Shown in pieces: positions 36,870-45,816 of a DNA stretch of 64,000 nt (position 1 is its first letter; each line of letters opens with the position of its first letter). The stretch lies in assembly GCF_007183175.1 (NCBI RefSeq), contig NZ_AP019807.1:4886732-4950731 (forward strand), in the 5' to 3' direction. The DNA comes from Microbulbifer sp. GL-2 (GTDB lineage Bacteria > Pseudomonadota > Gammaproteobacteria > Pseudomonadales > Cellvibrionaceae). The position numbers and the translations under genes were made by a program. Below the pieces are notes generated by a model, which had not been told where the DNA came from, ran no database searches, and saw only the letters and a program-made list of their open reading frames with translations.

Positions 36870-37732
36870 CAGCCCAGCTCAAAAGTTGTTACGCCGTACA
36901 CACGATCATGCATGATTTTCGGTGTAGACCCTAGGTACATCCTGGCACAACCAAAGATTTCCTTCATACCAAATTGACGGACTAAAGACATTGCTGCAGG
37001 GTTATTTTCCGGAACATCCAAAAACACCTCGGTGCCTGCTACAGAATTCACCAGGTAGCTGTAAATAACTTCAGCAGTTTGTTGATTATTTGCAAACAAA
37101 GGCCCAATCTTGAATCCTTTTCTACATTGGCGCATTACTCCATATCCTTCCAGATGCCCATCATCAACATAACCAACGGCCCTGGAGTAATGCTGAGACA
37201 TCCACTCCTGTAAAAAATTATCTCTGGATGCTGGAAAGCAGGTTCTATCATATTGAGCCAACTGATCAAAAGATATTTGATCGGCAGGAATAATATTTTT
37301 ATGAAAACTGACCTTCCTGCTCGATGAGCTATAAACAAAACGTAGGTTACGATGTGAGAAAACAAACCCTCCTCTAGCATAGAAGTCCCGCATTTCAAAA
37401 ACACCATCCAAACCAACAACTGTCCCAGGAGAGAGTCGTGCTATCATTTTGTCCCGCCGCATCTGCCACAGGCTGTTTCCGTAACCGCGCTTACGGAATT
37501 CAGGACGTATGATAAAAAAACCCATAAAGCCGTACTCCCCACCATAGGAAGTAATTGCCCCACCTCCAATTAGCTCTGTGCCAACATCCGCCGCAATAAA
37601 CGCTTCAGGGTCAGTATTCCAAAAAATCTCCGCATCATTTAACCCAGGGTTCCACCCCTCTTCAGCTGCCCAATCCACCAAAAGAGTAACTTCCTCTCTT
37701 TTCATTAAACGAACAGTTAGCTCTTCGGACAT
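36869..37732 (-). CDS. Tandem GNAT N-acetyltransferase
   Basis: A 287-residue protein from the ATG at 37732, which has a strong AGGGAGGGAAG ribosome site; a TTG further up is only an alternative. The first GNAT domain (about 5-130) includes GFFIIRPEFRKRGYGNSLW, the acetyl-CoA loop. The second half (about 150-285) is the Acetyltransf_18 type, with GYGVMRQCRKGFKIGPLFA and VFLDVPENNPAAMSLVRQFGM. Such two-domain acetyltransferases modify amines of small molecules. It is coupled to the PuuE-like gene, suggesting a two-step pathway acting on an amide or amine compound. Confidence 0.82.
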   Translation of the reverse strand: MSEELTVRLMKREEVTLLVDWAAEEGWNPGLNDAEIFWNTDPEAFIAADVGTELIGGGAITSYGGEYGFMGFFIIRPEFRKRGYGNSLWQMRRDKMIARLSPGTVVGLDGVFEMRDFYARGGFVFSHRNLRFVYSSSSRKVSFHKNIIPADQISFDQLAQYDRTCFPASRDNFLQEWMSQHYSRAVGYVDDGHLEGYGVMRQCRKGFKIGPLFANNQQTAEVIYSYLVNSVAGTEVFLDVPENNPAAMSLVRQFGMKEIFGCARMYLGSTPKIMHDRVYGVTTFELG

Positions 37733-37832
37733 TCTTCCCTCCCTCAAGTCGCACTTCGAATTCCATCACCCGTCGACAACAATAAAATTAAGACCTCAAC
37801 CTTATACCTGCTAATCTTTTTCAAACTGCACT

Positions 37833-38198
37833 TTATTTATATTCACGAAATGAACTACAGAGAGAATGGTTCCAAATGGAATATTCAACAAATAAAGGCT
37901 TGAAAATATATGCAGAGGAGCTACACACCAGGTTCGCTATTGAAAAAAATGCAATAATCACATAACTTTCCAATACCCACATCCCGATAAAGACCCCGAG
38001 CACTATTAGCCCTCCATCCAGCTCCAGGGAAAATAACAAAGCAATAAAGTATACTAGGGCGGCAAGAAATACGAAGTTACCAGAAAGTCGAAGCCCCCAA
38101 ATAATTTTTATCCGGGATAAAGCTGCAGCTCCCTCCACCTCTATACACGACTGGGTCAAGTATTCCGATACGCTTTTTGCTCCAGTTTTACTCGCCAT
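37833..38198 (-). CDS. Small two-TM membrane protein of unknown function
   Basis: I take the ATG at 38198 (MASKTGAKSVSEYL), preceded by AAGAGGTGA, giving 121 residues; the frame is open to 38339 without support. There is a short soluble N-terminus (about 1-35) and two hydrophobic segments, about 40-65 (FVFLAALVYFIALLF) and 68-95 (GGLIVLGVFIGMWVLESYVIIAFF). I do not recognise the family. It lies upstream of the acetyltransferase on the same strand but about 100 bp away, so an operon is possible but not shown. Confidence 0.55.
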   Translation of the reverse strand: MASKTGAKSVSEYLTQSCIEVEGAAALSRIKIIWGLRLSGNFVFLAALVYFIALLFSLELDGGLIVLGVFIGMWVLESYVIIAFFSIANLVCSSSAYIFKPLFVEYSIWNHSLCSSFREYK

Positions 38199-38456
38199 CA
38201 AATCACCTCTTGGTGCCTGATAAAAATCATTACTCACAATTACTCCCATAAAAATTAAATTTTCCAACCAACAATAACATACTTTCACAATTAACTTCTC
38301 AACATTAAAACGTGAAACCAAGAACCCCAAATCTGACAATTGAGCTTTAATAAATATACATATCGAAATTTAAATGCGACACCCTCTACTGAAATAATTC
38401 TATTTTTTATAATCAAGTGTTAATTGTGCCACATCAATGGTTGACGAATAATTAAC

Positions 38457-39533
38457 TCACTCCGGTGCCAGGAACTTAAAAGGGCTCGCCGGCTTAAACA
38501 GTGAATCCGCCTCCCCTCCACGGTTTTCAGGAGTATCTAACCTCATACTCATAACCTTAGCACCAGCGCTGAGATTTAACTTGTCCAGATCTACCCAGAT
38601 GACTGAAGGGTTTATAACTGAATCAAAATAATAACGCTTTGAGGTCTGGTCTATCACGGAACGCCAAAGCGTAGAGGCAATATTGGGCTTCTCTGGGTCA
38701 CTCATCCCCAATGGGACGCTGACTGCACGGATTTGAGAAAATACAGAAGCTAGTGCATCACGCCGCTCATTGTATTTTGGGGAAGACTTAAGAGCATAGC
38801 TGGCTCGGGCAAAGCGATCAGCGGCACTTATAGTACCGGGCAGAAAATTCTGTCCTCCAATAAGGTTCCAGTACGTATTTATAGCCAGTTGCTGTCCATA
38901 AACTGGGGAGTTGGTCATTACTGTATATTGCCTGCCATGGTGTACCTGCAACTTACCCTTTATATATTCAAATATTGCTGAATCACCTGATGGGTCTGAA
39001 ATGGCGATATGTGCCGATGCAGGCCGTCCATTTGGTAAATCTGTACCAACCACTGTAAAGGGCTCCTGCTTCATCGCACTTACGGCCTCATCAACTGTGC
39101 GATAATTGTCCAGAAAGTACTGTAGCCATGCCCCAACTGAGATCCCTGGCTTATCTCGAGCATCCTGGTTTCCATAATCAGCCTCAGCCAGATATAACAG
39201 GTTTCCTACCAATCCAGCTTCATTAATGCCATCTGAGGTTGCCGATTTATAGATACTAATTACGACAGAGCCATACTTGGATCTCCAGGATATAGAGCCC
39301 TTACCAACGCCACCATTGCGTTGCATTCCTTTGGGAAAAGCCCAGAAGTCCATAGCCGCCTTAACATCACTCCAGTCCATGCTTCTTCCAGTGATGTACT
39401 CTCCACTACCAGTTTCATATAGTATTCGTGTACAAGCTTCAGCTGGGGTAGTAATTGTAAAAGGGATAACTAGGGCAGTTGAAACCAGCCTGCAGAGCAG
39501 AACTCTAGCTTTACAAATATTACGTAATCCCAT
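38457..39533 (-). CDS. Secreted linear amide C-N hydrolase (Ntn, choloylglycine hydrolase family)
   Basis: A 358-residue precursor. A signal peptide ends in TTPAEA and the next residue is Cys34, which would become the N-terminal nucleophile after cleavage, as in penicillin V acylase and bile salt hydrolase. Family motifs follow: CTRILYE, ITGRSMDW, DGINEAGLVGNLLYL and TVMTNSPVYGQQ with the catalytic-type Asn. Members cleave linear amides such as N-acyl homoserine lactones, penicillin V or conjugated bile acids. Periplasmic location and the marine-type context make acyl-amide signals or nutrients possible substrates; the sequence does not decide. Confidence 0.88.
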   Translation of the reverse strand: MGLRNICKARVLLCRLVSTALVIPFTITTPAEACTRILYETGSGEYITGRSMDWSDVKAAMDFWAFPKGMQRNGGVGKGSISWRSKYGSVVISIYKSATSDGINEAGLVGNLLYLAEADYGNQDARDKPGISVGAWLQYFLDNYRTVDEAVSAMKQEPFTVVGTDLPNGRPASAHIAISDPSGDSAIFEYIKGKLQVHHGRQYTVMTNSPVYGQQLAINTYWNLIGGQNFLPGTISAADRFARASYALKSSPKYNERRDALASVFSQIRAVSVPLGMSDPEKPNIASTLWRSVIDQTSKRYYFDSVINPSVIWVDLDKLNLSAGAKVMSMRLDTPENRGGEADSLFKPASPFKFLAPE

Positions 39534-39843
39534 AAATTTTCTCCGCCTGTTATGGGCCAGCCAGAATCCATTCCTCTTGGAAGGCTGAATTATTGGAAAT
39601 AAATCGAATATACGGTTAGGCTGGGCAAAAATAGTCTTTTAGCGAATCTCAATATATGCCCAGCTCACGAAGTGTGGTCTTAATTCAAAAAAAACCCTGT
39701 CCAAAGCTGTATTTCTGTCGCACCTTCCGACAAACCACATTCACTTCTTCCTGGGCTTCAGTAAAATTCTCCACAGGCGGAAAAATATGCGCCATCGACA
39801 GAATATAAATAACAAACTATACAAATTACGGTGGAGATAAATT

Positions 39844-40242
39844 ATGAACTCTATTGGGAGACTGGTAATCCTGGTAAGGGATTATGATGAAGCTATTCAG
39901 TTTTACCGGGATAAATTAGGGTTTGAGGTATTTATAGACTCCGAAGCTCCACCACTTCGATTTGTCCATGTTCGTCTCCCCAAGCAAAAAGATATGGGTA
40001 TTTGGCTACTGCAAGCGTCCTCTGAGACCCAAAAGCAAAATATCGGGAGGCAGACGGCCGGACAGCCTTGCGCAGTGATATACACAGATAATTTTGAAGA
40101 TGAATACCAACGCCTGATCAATAATGACGTAGAGTTCACTAAACCTCACAGATCTGAAACCAATGCAGAGTTTGCCCACTTTGAAGATTTATACGGCAAC
40201 GAATTTGTTCTTGTGGAATTGAAAACTGAAGTTGTTGAATAA
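39844..40242 (+). CDS. VOC family (glyoxalase-like) protein
   Basis: A 132-residue single-module VOC protein with IGRLVILVRDYDEAIQFYRDKLGFEV at the start and FAHFEDLYGNEFVLVEL at the end. The first metal-ligand position (His in GloA) is Arg here (SIGRLVIL), so it is not a canonical glyoxalase I; it may be an uncharacterised VOC protein. A GGTGGAGA-like ribosome site precedes the ATG. It has no operon partners. Confidence 0.8.
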   Translation: MNSIGRLVILVRDYDEAIQFYRDKLGFEVFIDSEAPPLRFVHVRLPKQKDMGIWLLQASSETQKQNIGRQTAGQPCAVIYTDNFEDEYQRLINNDVEFTKPHRSETNAEFAHFEDLYGNEFVLVELKTEVVE

Positions 40243-40624
40243 TCAACCTGGAACGAAGCATCGTCAATCATCTCAAGCTGACTTTCAGAGCTTTGCCTGA
40301 TTTCAGCCTAAGCTTCTGTAGGGCTACCTACAATTCATAACTTGCATGGATAGTCGATGCTTTACCAATAACCAGCTGTTTACTTCTCCTTCACTATCAA
40401 ATATAAAACGGCAATACTCGCTTGATCAGCAACAGGCTCCCATAGCCTCATTCAACTTAACTGGTTAATCCGGTTATAGAGCAAGTTTTCATCACTGGGA
40501 TGTAGTACTGCTGACTTTTTACCAATTAGTACTGATCAATAAAAGCCAATCTGGCCATTAGGGCTAGTGGACTCCAACCAACAAGAAACACCTGTGCTAC
40601 TGATGCCGATCATTTGGAAATATC
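40243..40624. other. Intergenic region upstream of the hydrolase cassette
   Basis: 382 bp with no recognisable gene, repeat or RNA. It presumably carries the promoter of the three-gene cassette that starts at 40625. Confidence 0.4.
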
Positions 40625-41725
40625 ATGAATAGAAGCCTGATTTTGCTGATCCCCGGGCTTACAAGAGTAACCAGCACCGCGCAACTCTCTGAGTTTACCG
40701 AAGGTCTTATCGCGGCAAGTGAGCGTATGCCCCTCACCCCCATCGCAGACCCGTCTGTACCTCCCGGAGTAAATCGCTTACGGGTTTCGTCCAGTAGACA
40801 TTCCCTGGAGCTGGACCTGACAGAGGCCTACTGGAACGACCTGGTTCCCAGTATTACCCAGCAAACACTGAAAACAAGACTCGCAAGGGGCTTCTCCCTT
40901 ATCTGGTTTTGGCTGGCAAACCTGCATATCTGGACGGGAGTTCTCCAACGTAAGTATCTGACATTTGGTCTTACCTTGTCCGCCCTTGCCTTTATTGTTT
41001 GGTACCTTGGTACAATTATTTTATTTGTGGAAGCGATTGAACCTGCTGCTGATAACCCCCTGTACCCCCTGGTAGAAAAATTGAAACACTCAGTGGAGTA
41101 TATTGGCGGCTGGCGGATTTGGGCGGTGGCCACTGCTGTGGTGGCCTTGATGCCAGTCTCGCTACTGGTGGACATTTCGGATTTCTGTAAGCGTTATCTC
41201 ACCAATGAGCCTGCATCTAGGGGTAAGCCTGCAGTCCGCTATGAAATTATCCGCCGCGTACGCGAGCAACTGGAAAACAACTTGGCGCAGGAGGAATACC
41301 AGTCGGTAACTATTGTCGGGCATAGCTTTGGCAGCGTGGTCACCGTAGACTTGTTTGCCGACCTTCCGCCCATCGGAATTCCTGTGCGTATACTGACCAT
41401 GGGCTCCCTAATCGAAGTATTGGGCAAGCAGGCGCCGTGGTTACAAAATGAGGTATTGGCGTTGTCACAGCGACAGGACCTGATCGAATGGATCGATATT
41501 AAATCTCACTCAGATTGGTTTGCCAGCGGCTCTGCGGTTCCTGAAGCCCATCATTGTTATGAGCGGATTATTGGCTCCTACGGTACTTTTCCAGACAAGC
41601 TGGCAGCCAGGGTCCACTCCCGCTACTTCGACAATCAAGAGGCAGTGAGGCTTTTACTTTCGCACTTTGAGCGGCAAAATAACACAACCATTCCCAGCGA
41701 CGAAGTCACCCTGAAACCAGTTTAG
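40625..41725 (+). CDS. Membrane-embedded alpha/beta hydrolase, first gene of a three-gene cassette
   Basis: A 366-residue protein with an alpha/beta-hydrolase frame: LILLIPGL (5-12) as first strand and oxyanion region, GHSFG at 232-236 with nucleophile Ser234, a likely acid Asp297 in KSHSDWFAS and a likely catalytic His331 in RVHSRYF. Between the first strand and the nucleophile elbow lies an insertion with two strong transmembrane segments, about 112-135 and 163-183. This topology suggests an inner-membrane hydrolase with a cytosolic catalytic part. I do not know a named family with this insertion. It is followed by a lipoprotein and a small helical protein on the same strand. Confidence 0.75.
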   Translation: MNRSLILLIPGLTRVTSTAQLSEFTEGLIAASERMPLTPIADPSVPPGVNRLRVSSSRHSLELDLTEAYWNDLVPSITQQTLKTRLARGFSLIWFWLANLHIWTGVLQRKYLTFGLTLSALAFIVWYLGTIILFVEAIEPAADNPLYPLVEKLKHSVEYIGGWRIWAVATAVVALMPVSLLVDISDFCKRYLTNEPASRGKPAVRYEIIRRVREQLENNLAQEEYQSVTIVGHSFGSVVTVDLFADLPPIGIPVRILTMGSLIEVLGKQAPWLQNEVLALSQRQDLIEWIDIKSHSDWFASGSAVPEAHHCYERIIGSYGTFPDKLAARVHSRYFDNQEAVRLLLSHFERQNNTTIPSDEVTLKPV

Positions 41726-41813
41726 TCCATTACTAACGTAAATTAATTGCTCTGGAGATAATTACCAGAGCATTTAAAATATCAACAACACGCCAATAGC
41801 AAGGAGAATAGAG

Positions 41814-42317
41814 ATGTCGCCCAACCAGCCAATGAGGGTTATTTCGACCCTGTGCGTTTTTCTGGCGATTCTAATCAGTAGCTGTACCCAGCTGGCCCCC
41901 AGATATGATGCCGAGCTCTATTCAGACCTAACAGAAGTTAACGCTGAACTGATGCAGTTCTTTTCCTCAGTTTCCCATGGCACCAGCAAAAATTCCTACA
42001 AAGAGAGAAGTCAAAGCTATCATTCCCTGATTGGGAAAATTGATGCGTTGGTCATGCAGTCAAATACCCGCCCAATTCCCAACAAAGGCACCTTGGAGGA
42101 GATCAATAACTACCTCAATTCCAAGGGAACCAATATTGCCTTCGAAGCTGAGCCTCCCAGCGTTGCCTCTCTGGAGAGAATTTCCAGCAGTCTAAACCAG
42201 ATGCGTGAAGAAGACGAAGATAAGGGGCTGCGTGTTACCGCTGTGGCTCTCTTCAAGAATGAGATTGTGATTTCCATGGACCAGGCACTGACCTACGAAT
42301 CTTTTTTAAACCGCTAA
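41814..42317 (+). CDS. Lipoprotein of unknown function, second cassette gene
   Basis: A 167-residue lipoprotein: the signal sequence ends ILISSC (Cys24). The mature part is mainly helical and polar with no recognised domain (YSDLTEVNAELMQFFSSVS, SLERISSSLNQMREEDEDKG). A clear AAGGAG ribosome site precedes the ATG. It follows the membrane hydrolase by 88 bp and precedes the third gene by 10 bp, so it probably works with them at the envelope. Confidence 0.7.
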   Translation: MSPNQPMRVISTLCVFLAILISSCTQLAPRYDAELYSDLTEVNAELMQFFSSVSHGTSKNSYKERSQSYHSLIGKIDALVMQSNTRPIPNKGTLEEINNYLNSKGTNIAFEAEPPSVASLERISSSLNQMREEDEDKGLRVTAVALFKNEIVISMDQALTYESFLNR

Positions 42318-42327
42318 GGACTTCGAC

Positions 42328-42666
42328 ATGTCACTAGACGTAAACCAGCTGATTTCCAGTATCAAAGATGCAGCCTCTTCAATTATCAGCCACGATGTCA
42401 CTGAGATTCGCGGTTTCTCAGAACGTCAGCTTTCAGCCTTAGCCCTTCAGGCAAAACTGATCGCCAAAGCTATCGCGACAAAAGAGATAGACGAAGACTT
42501 AAGGGATTATTTCCTGGACTCCCTTGAGGATATGGCCCTGAACTTTGCCAAGACCTTGCGAGGTCTGCTGGCAGTTACTATTGAGAAGGTATGGAACGCG
42601 ATCATTGGGGTCATATGGTCAGCAATAGAGGCCTGCACTGGGATATCATTAAAAGTAGCCTGCTAA
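42328..42666 (+). CDS. Small helical protein, third cassette gene
   Basis: A 112-residue protein predicted to be almost all helical, with an amphipathic first half (SIKDAASSIISHDVTEIRGFSERQLSALALQAKLIAKAIATKEI) and a more hydrophobic C-terminal part (LLAVTIEKVWNAIIGVIWSAIEACTG) that may associate with a membrane. There is no signal peptide. An AAGGA ribosome site lies seven bases before the ATG, only 10 bp after the lipoprotein gene. No family is recognised. A strong terminator follows. Confidence 0.65.
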   Translation: MSLDVNQLISSIKDAASSIISHDVTEIRGFSERQLSALALQAKLIAKAIATKEIDEDLRDYFLDSLEDMALNFAKTLRGLLAVTIEKVWNAIIGVIWSAIEACTGISLKVAC

Positions 42667-42696
42667 CAATCACCGAGCAATCACCGAAACTTCTTC

Positions 42697-42740
42697 CCTG
42701 GCAGCTCACTAAAGTGAGCTGCCAGGCTCTCTTTCTTTTT
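42697..42740 (+). terminator. Strong rho-independent terminator closing the hydrolase cassette
   Basis: A perfect 14-bp stem CCTGGCAGCTCACT / AGTGAGCTGCCAGG with a 2-base central gap, followed by a T-rich tail (CTCTCTTTCTTTTT). It lies 30 bp after the third cassette gene. Confidence 0.92.
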
Positions 42741-42937
42741 AGTCTATAACTACATTGGATTTGAGTTCTCTAAGAGCAGCATTCAATCAATATTTGACAG
42801 TATCAATAGGGATATTGGAAAAATCACCGGGCCCGCCTGGCGGCATACAAAGGCTTTCATCCGTATTCACCTGTTTTCACTTTCCCGGCTCACCGGCTTA
42901 GAAAGCAAAAATCTATCAATTTTCTAATACCAGGCGA

Positions 42938-43783
42938 TCAGGTTTCCATATATTGTCTAAAGACATCGGCATAATCTGGATGCCAACGGGACAAAGGTGG
43001 TCGATCCTCAATGATATCACCAGCCGCCCAAGCTATGCGCTTATTATCCATCTCACGGGTTACATCATTATCAGGACAAAGAATATAAAAATCGCCAAGT
43101 TCAATCCGCTCTAACATAAAATCAATAACTTGATCTGGCGTCCAGGCCGACTTGGGTTTTTGAGGACTGTTACTCATTCCCGTATAAGTAAACCCTGGTA
43201 TTAGCAGGTGTGATGAAATCCTATTGCTTTTGCTGCGTAGCCCACCTTCATAGGATAGCTCTCTGAGCTGATATTCAAGAGCTTCGGTTACTACTTTTAC
43301 AGCGGCTTTACTCGCATTGTAGGCTGGATTACCTGGAGGTGTTGTTATACCCTGCTTAGACCCTGTATTAATTACTAAGGAGGCATGTTCCTGCGAAATA
43401 AGCTGAGGAACAAATACATGCATGGAATTAACAACACCCCAAAAATTAGTGTTGATTATATTTTTCCAGTTGTCAAAATTTTCCCAACACTTGTTTGGAA
43501 AATCTACACCAGCGTTATTCATAAGAAGGTCTATTCGACCAAATTTATCAACAATCTCAGCCTTAACCTTCTCCAATGACTGAACATTCCCAACATCTAC
43601 AACGAATGAAAGCGTAGAGTCAGGCAAGACCTCAAGGGCCTCTGAAATTTTTTCTTCATTCAAGTCGATTAGGCCGACTCTCATCCCCATGGATGAAAAT
43701 TTCTTTGCCGCCGCCAATCCAATCCCGTCAGCGCCACCACTAATAATAGCAACATGACCTTTCTGAAATATCGAGCCATTCAT
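42938..43783 (-). CDS. Short-chain dehydrogenase/reductase
   Basis: About 281 residues from the ATG at 43783 (MNGSIFQKGH); the frame extends seven codons upstream. Classical SDR features appear in order: cofactor loop GGADGIG, Asp of GLIDLNEE that favours NAD(H), NNAGVDF, the catalytic Ser in VINTGSKQG and YNASKAAV with the Tyr/Lys pair. The C-terminus carries HLLIPGFTYTGMS. It oxidises or reduces an alcohol or ketone; the substrate is unknown. It stands alone, convergent with the cassette. Confidence 0.9.
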   Translation of the reverse strand: MNGSIFQKGHVAIISGGADGIGLAAAKKFSSMGMRVGLIDLNEEKISEALEVLPDSTLSFVVDVGNVQSLEKVKAEIVDKFGRIDLLMNNAGVDFPNKCWENFDNWKNIINTNFWGVVNSMHVFVPQLISQEHASLVINTGSKQGITTPPGNPAYNASKAAVKVVTEALEYQLRELSYEGGLRSKSNRISSHLLIPGFTYTGMSNSPQKPKSAWTPDQVIDFMLERIELGDFYILCPDNDVTREMDNKRIAWAAGDIIEDRPPLSRWHPDYADVFRQYMET

Positions 43784-44012
43784 AGCATTACCAATGCGAT
43801 ACATTTAATACTTAGAGAAGTATGGGAAATATCTACTGCCTTAGCAACATGACTTTATTCCCCAAACCTGATAAACTCCTTATCAGCCCCGAATTATCCA
43901 ACCTGTATTCAATAATGAAAATTCCACACTAATCTTTTATTCCGCCTCCAAATTACGAAGAAAATATCATAAAAGATATTGGGCAAATACAGAGTTTATA
44001 CATAGTACAATT

Positions 44013-44043
44013 AAAAAAAATGGCCCAGTCGTTAAGACTGGGC
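44013..44043 (-). terminator. Rho-independent terminator after the DJ-1-like gene
   Basis: An 8-bp stem GCCCAGTC / GACTGGGC with a 5-nt loop (44023-44043); on the minus strand it is followed by eight Ts (44020-44013). It ends the gene that stops at 44078. Confidence 0.82.
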
Positions 44044-44077
44044 TTACAAACCACTTAAATATGAAGCAGAGAGCAGG

Positions 44078-44917
44078 TTATTTCATCATTTTTAGCATTT
44101 CATTGGCCACACCAACTGCTGATGCAGGGTTTTGACCAGTGATAAGCTCGCGATCAACAACAATTTTCTCACCCCAGTCAGCTTTTGAACGCTTATAATC
44201 ACCGCCGGCATAAGTCAGAGCATCTTGAGGGGTATAAAATAACTCATCTCCTTTCAAGTAATATTTGGTTGCAGTTGCTTCTTCAGTATTACTAAAAGAG
44301 GTAAGGTCATAGTTTTCGTAAATCCAGCCAGCCACAGACTTCGGCTCTTTACCACGTTTCATACTGGCCTCAAATTCCTTACTATTAGGCAGTGCTGACA
44401 ATAGTGCGGCTGGACCATGACAAACCAGTCCTGTTGGCTTTCCCTTTTTGTTAAAGTGAATCAGGAATTCACCCAGCTTATCATTGGCTACAAGATCAGC
44501 CAGAGGGGCATGTCCACCGGGAACAAATATCGCATCAAAATTCTCAATACCAATTTGTTCAATGCGTGAGAAACTAACAACTGGAGAGTTGCTCGGGTCA
44601 GTTATCTTTAATTCCTCAAGTAAAGAGTTGTGCGCGTCATAATATTCTTGATCCTTTTTATAATGATCGAGAGTATCAGAATTTACATCGAGAGTAGGTG
44701 CCATTCCCTTTGGTGACGCAAAGGTCAGGGTGTGTCCCTCATCCAGAAAAATCTTAACCGGTTCCATTAATTCATTACTATAAAAACCGGTTTCATATTT
44801 GGTGCCTCCTTTTAACATCATCTCAGATGCATCAGACATAACCACCAATATATTGTCGGCGAATGCTACTGGACTAAATAGCAGGGCTGCAGCCGCTATC
44901 ACCTGTTTAATTTTCAT
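44078..44917 (-). CDS. Periplasmic DJ-1/PfpI (Hsp31-like) protein
   Basis: A 279-residue protein with a signal peptide (hydrophobic 5-18, cleavage after AFA-20). The DJ-1/PfpI domain shows Glu49 in YSNELMEPV, FVPGGHAPLADL, and the nucleophile elbow GLVCHGPAALL with Cys166 followed by His167, the Hsp31/glyoxalase III arrangement. Such proteins act as glutathione-independent glyoxalases, deglycases or chaperones; most are cytosolic, so the signal peptide is notable. It has its own terminator. Confidence 0.87.
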   Translation of the reverse strand: MKIKQVIAAAALLFSPVAFADNILVVMSDASEMMLKGGTKYETGFYSNELMEPVKIFLDEGHTLTFASPKGMAPTLDVNSDTLDHYKKDQEYYDAHNSLLEELKITDPSNSPVVSFSRIEQIGIENFDAIFVPGGHAPLADLVANDKLGEFLIHFNKKGKPTGLVCHGPAALLSALPNSKEFEASMKRGKEPKSVAGWIYENYDLTSFSNTEEATATKYYLKGDELFYTPQDALTYAGGDYKRSKADWGEKIVVDRELITGQNPASAVGVANEMLKMMK

Positions 44918-45816
44918 CTTAAAAACCTCTTTGAGTACATTTGCAAGTGGGATCCATTGTAAGTGTTGTCAAAATAGACACAATCTGGCACTTTGAAACT
45001 CAATGTTCTCATCTTAGAAACAGTTGATTTTTATAATCCATATACTTGGCACCAGAGGCATGGAACCTTTAAACCTTCTAGAAAGGAGGCTCAAAGTACT
45101 GGTGTAGCGGTCATTCTTGTTTGAATCTGCATTTTTGGCATCCTGCTATTTACTTAAGAATCCAATCAGTCAGCCCCCATCGATTTCATTGTCACCAGCG
45201 TCGCCCCATGGAGTGTGGCAGCAAACCCTTGTGCCGCATAAATCCGCTTAATTACTGGTTTTCCTGCTGAATAGGATGATCTTCCCAACAATAAGTAACA
45301 CCGCTAATACTTGGCATCTGTTCCCTCTGCAATACGATCGAACACTCCCCAGTCAATTAATGACTGCTGGGACAACCTCCACCTGATTATCACTTCGGGG
45401 GAGACTGTTGGTTTCTGGCCGCATCACACTAGCGATACAACACTGACCCGATACTTCGCAAGGGAAGCCATCTCGGGTATCCCGCACCGATGAGATCTTG
45501 ATTCCCCTCCTGGGCTCAACTTTCAGAAGACGCAGTGACGTACCCGAACAATGCTGCTTTATTCAATCAACCAGACTACTGTTACATTAAAGTTGCCGGG
45601 CCTCACTCCCGTCGATTTTGTCATGGAAGCCGGTACCCACCAGCTGAAGTGTCGAAAAGCCTGGGAGATCTCTATTGATAACCCCCATATCATCACCTAA
45701 AAGAAGCAGTCTGAAAGTAGACAATCTGGCATTTGGAAACAGCTCACTAGCTGCTTCGTCTCAGTTTCCGCATAATTGAAGGCCGCACACGCAACTGAAT
45801 AAAAATGGCCTGATGT
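44918..45816. other. Long intergenic region upstream of rdgC
   Basis: 899 bp with no intact gene. A minus-strand open stretch ending near 45166 (encoding KRIYAAQGFAATLHGATLV) and a plus-strand stretch near 45590-45700 look like remnants of coding sequence, but I recognise neither. No RNA gene or repeat was found. Confidence 0.35.

Noticed and set aside
45580..45705. A plus-strand stretch with a LTPVDF-like motif as a transposase remnant
   Set aside because: The motif is too short and no DDE residues or terminal repeats are visible nearby.
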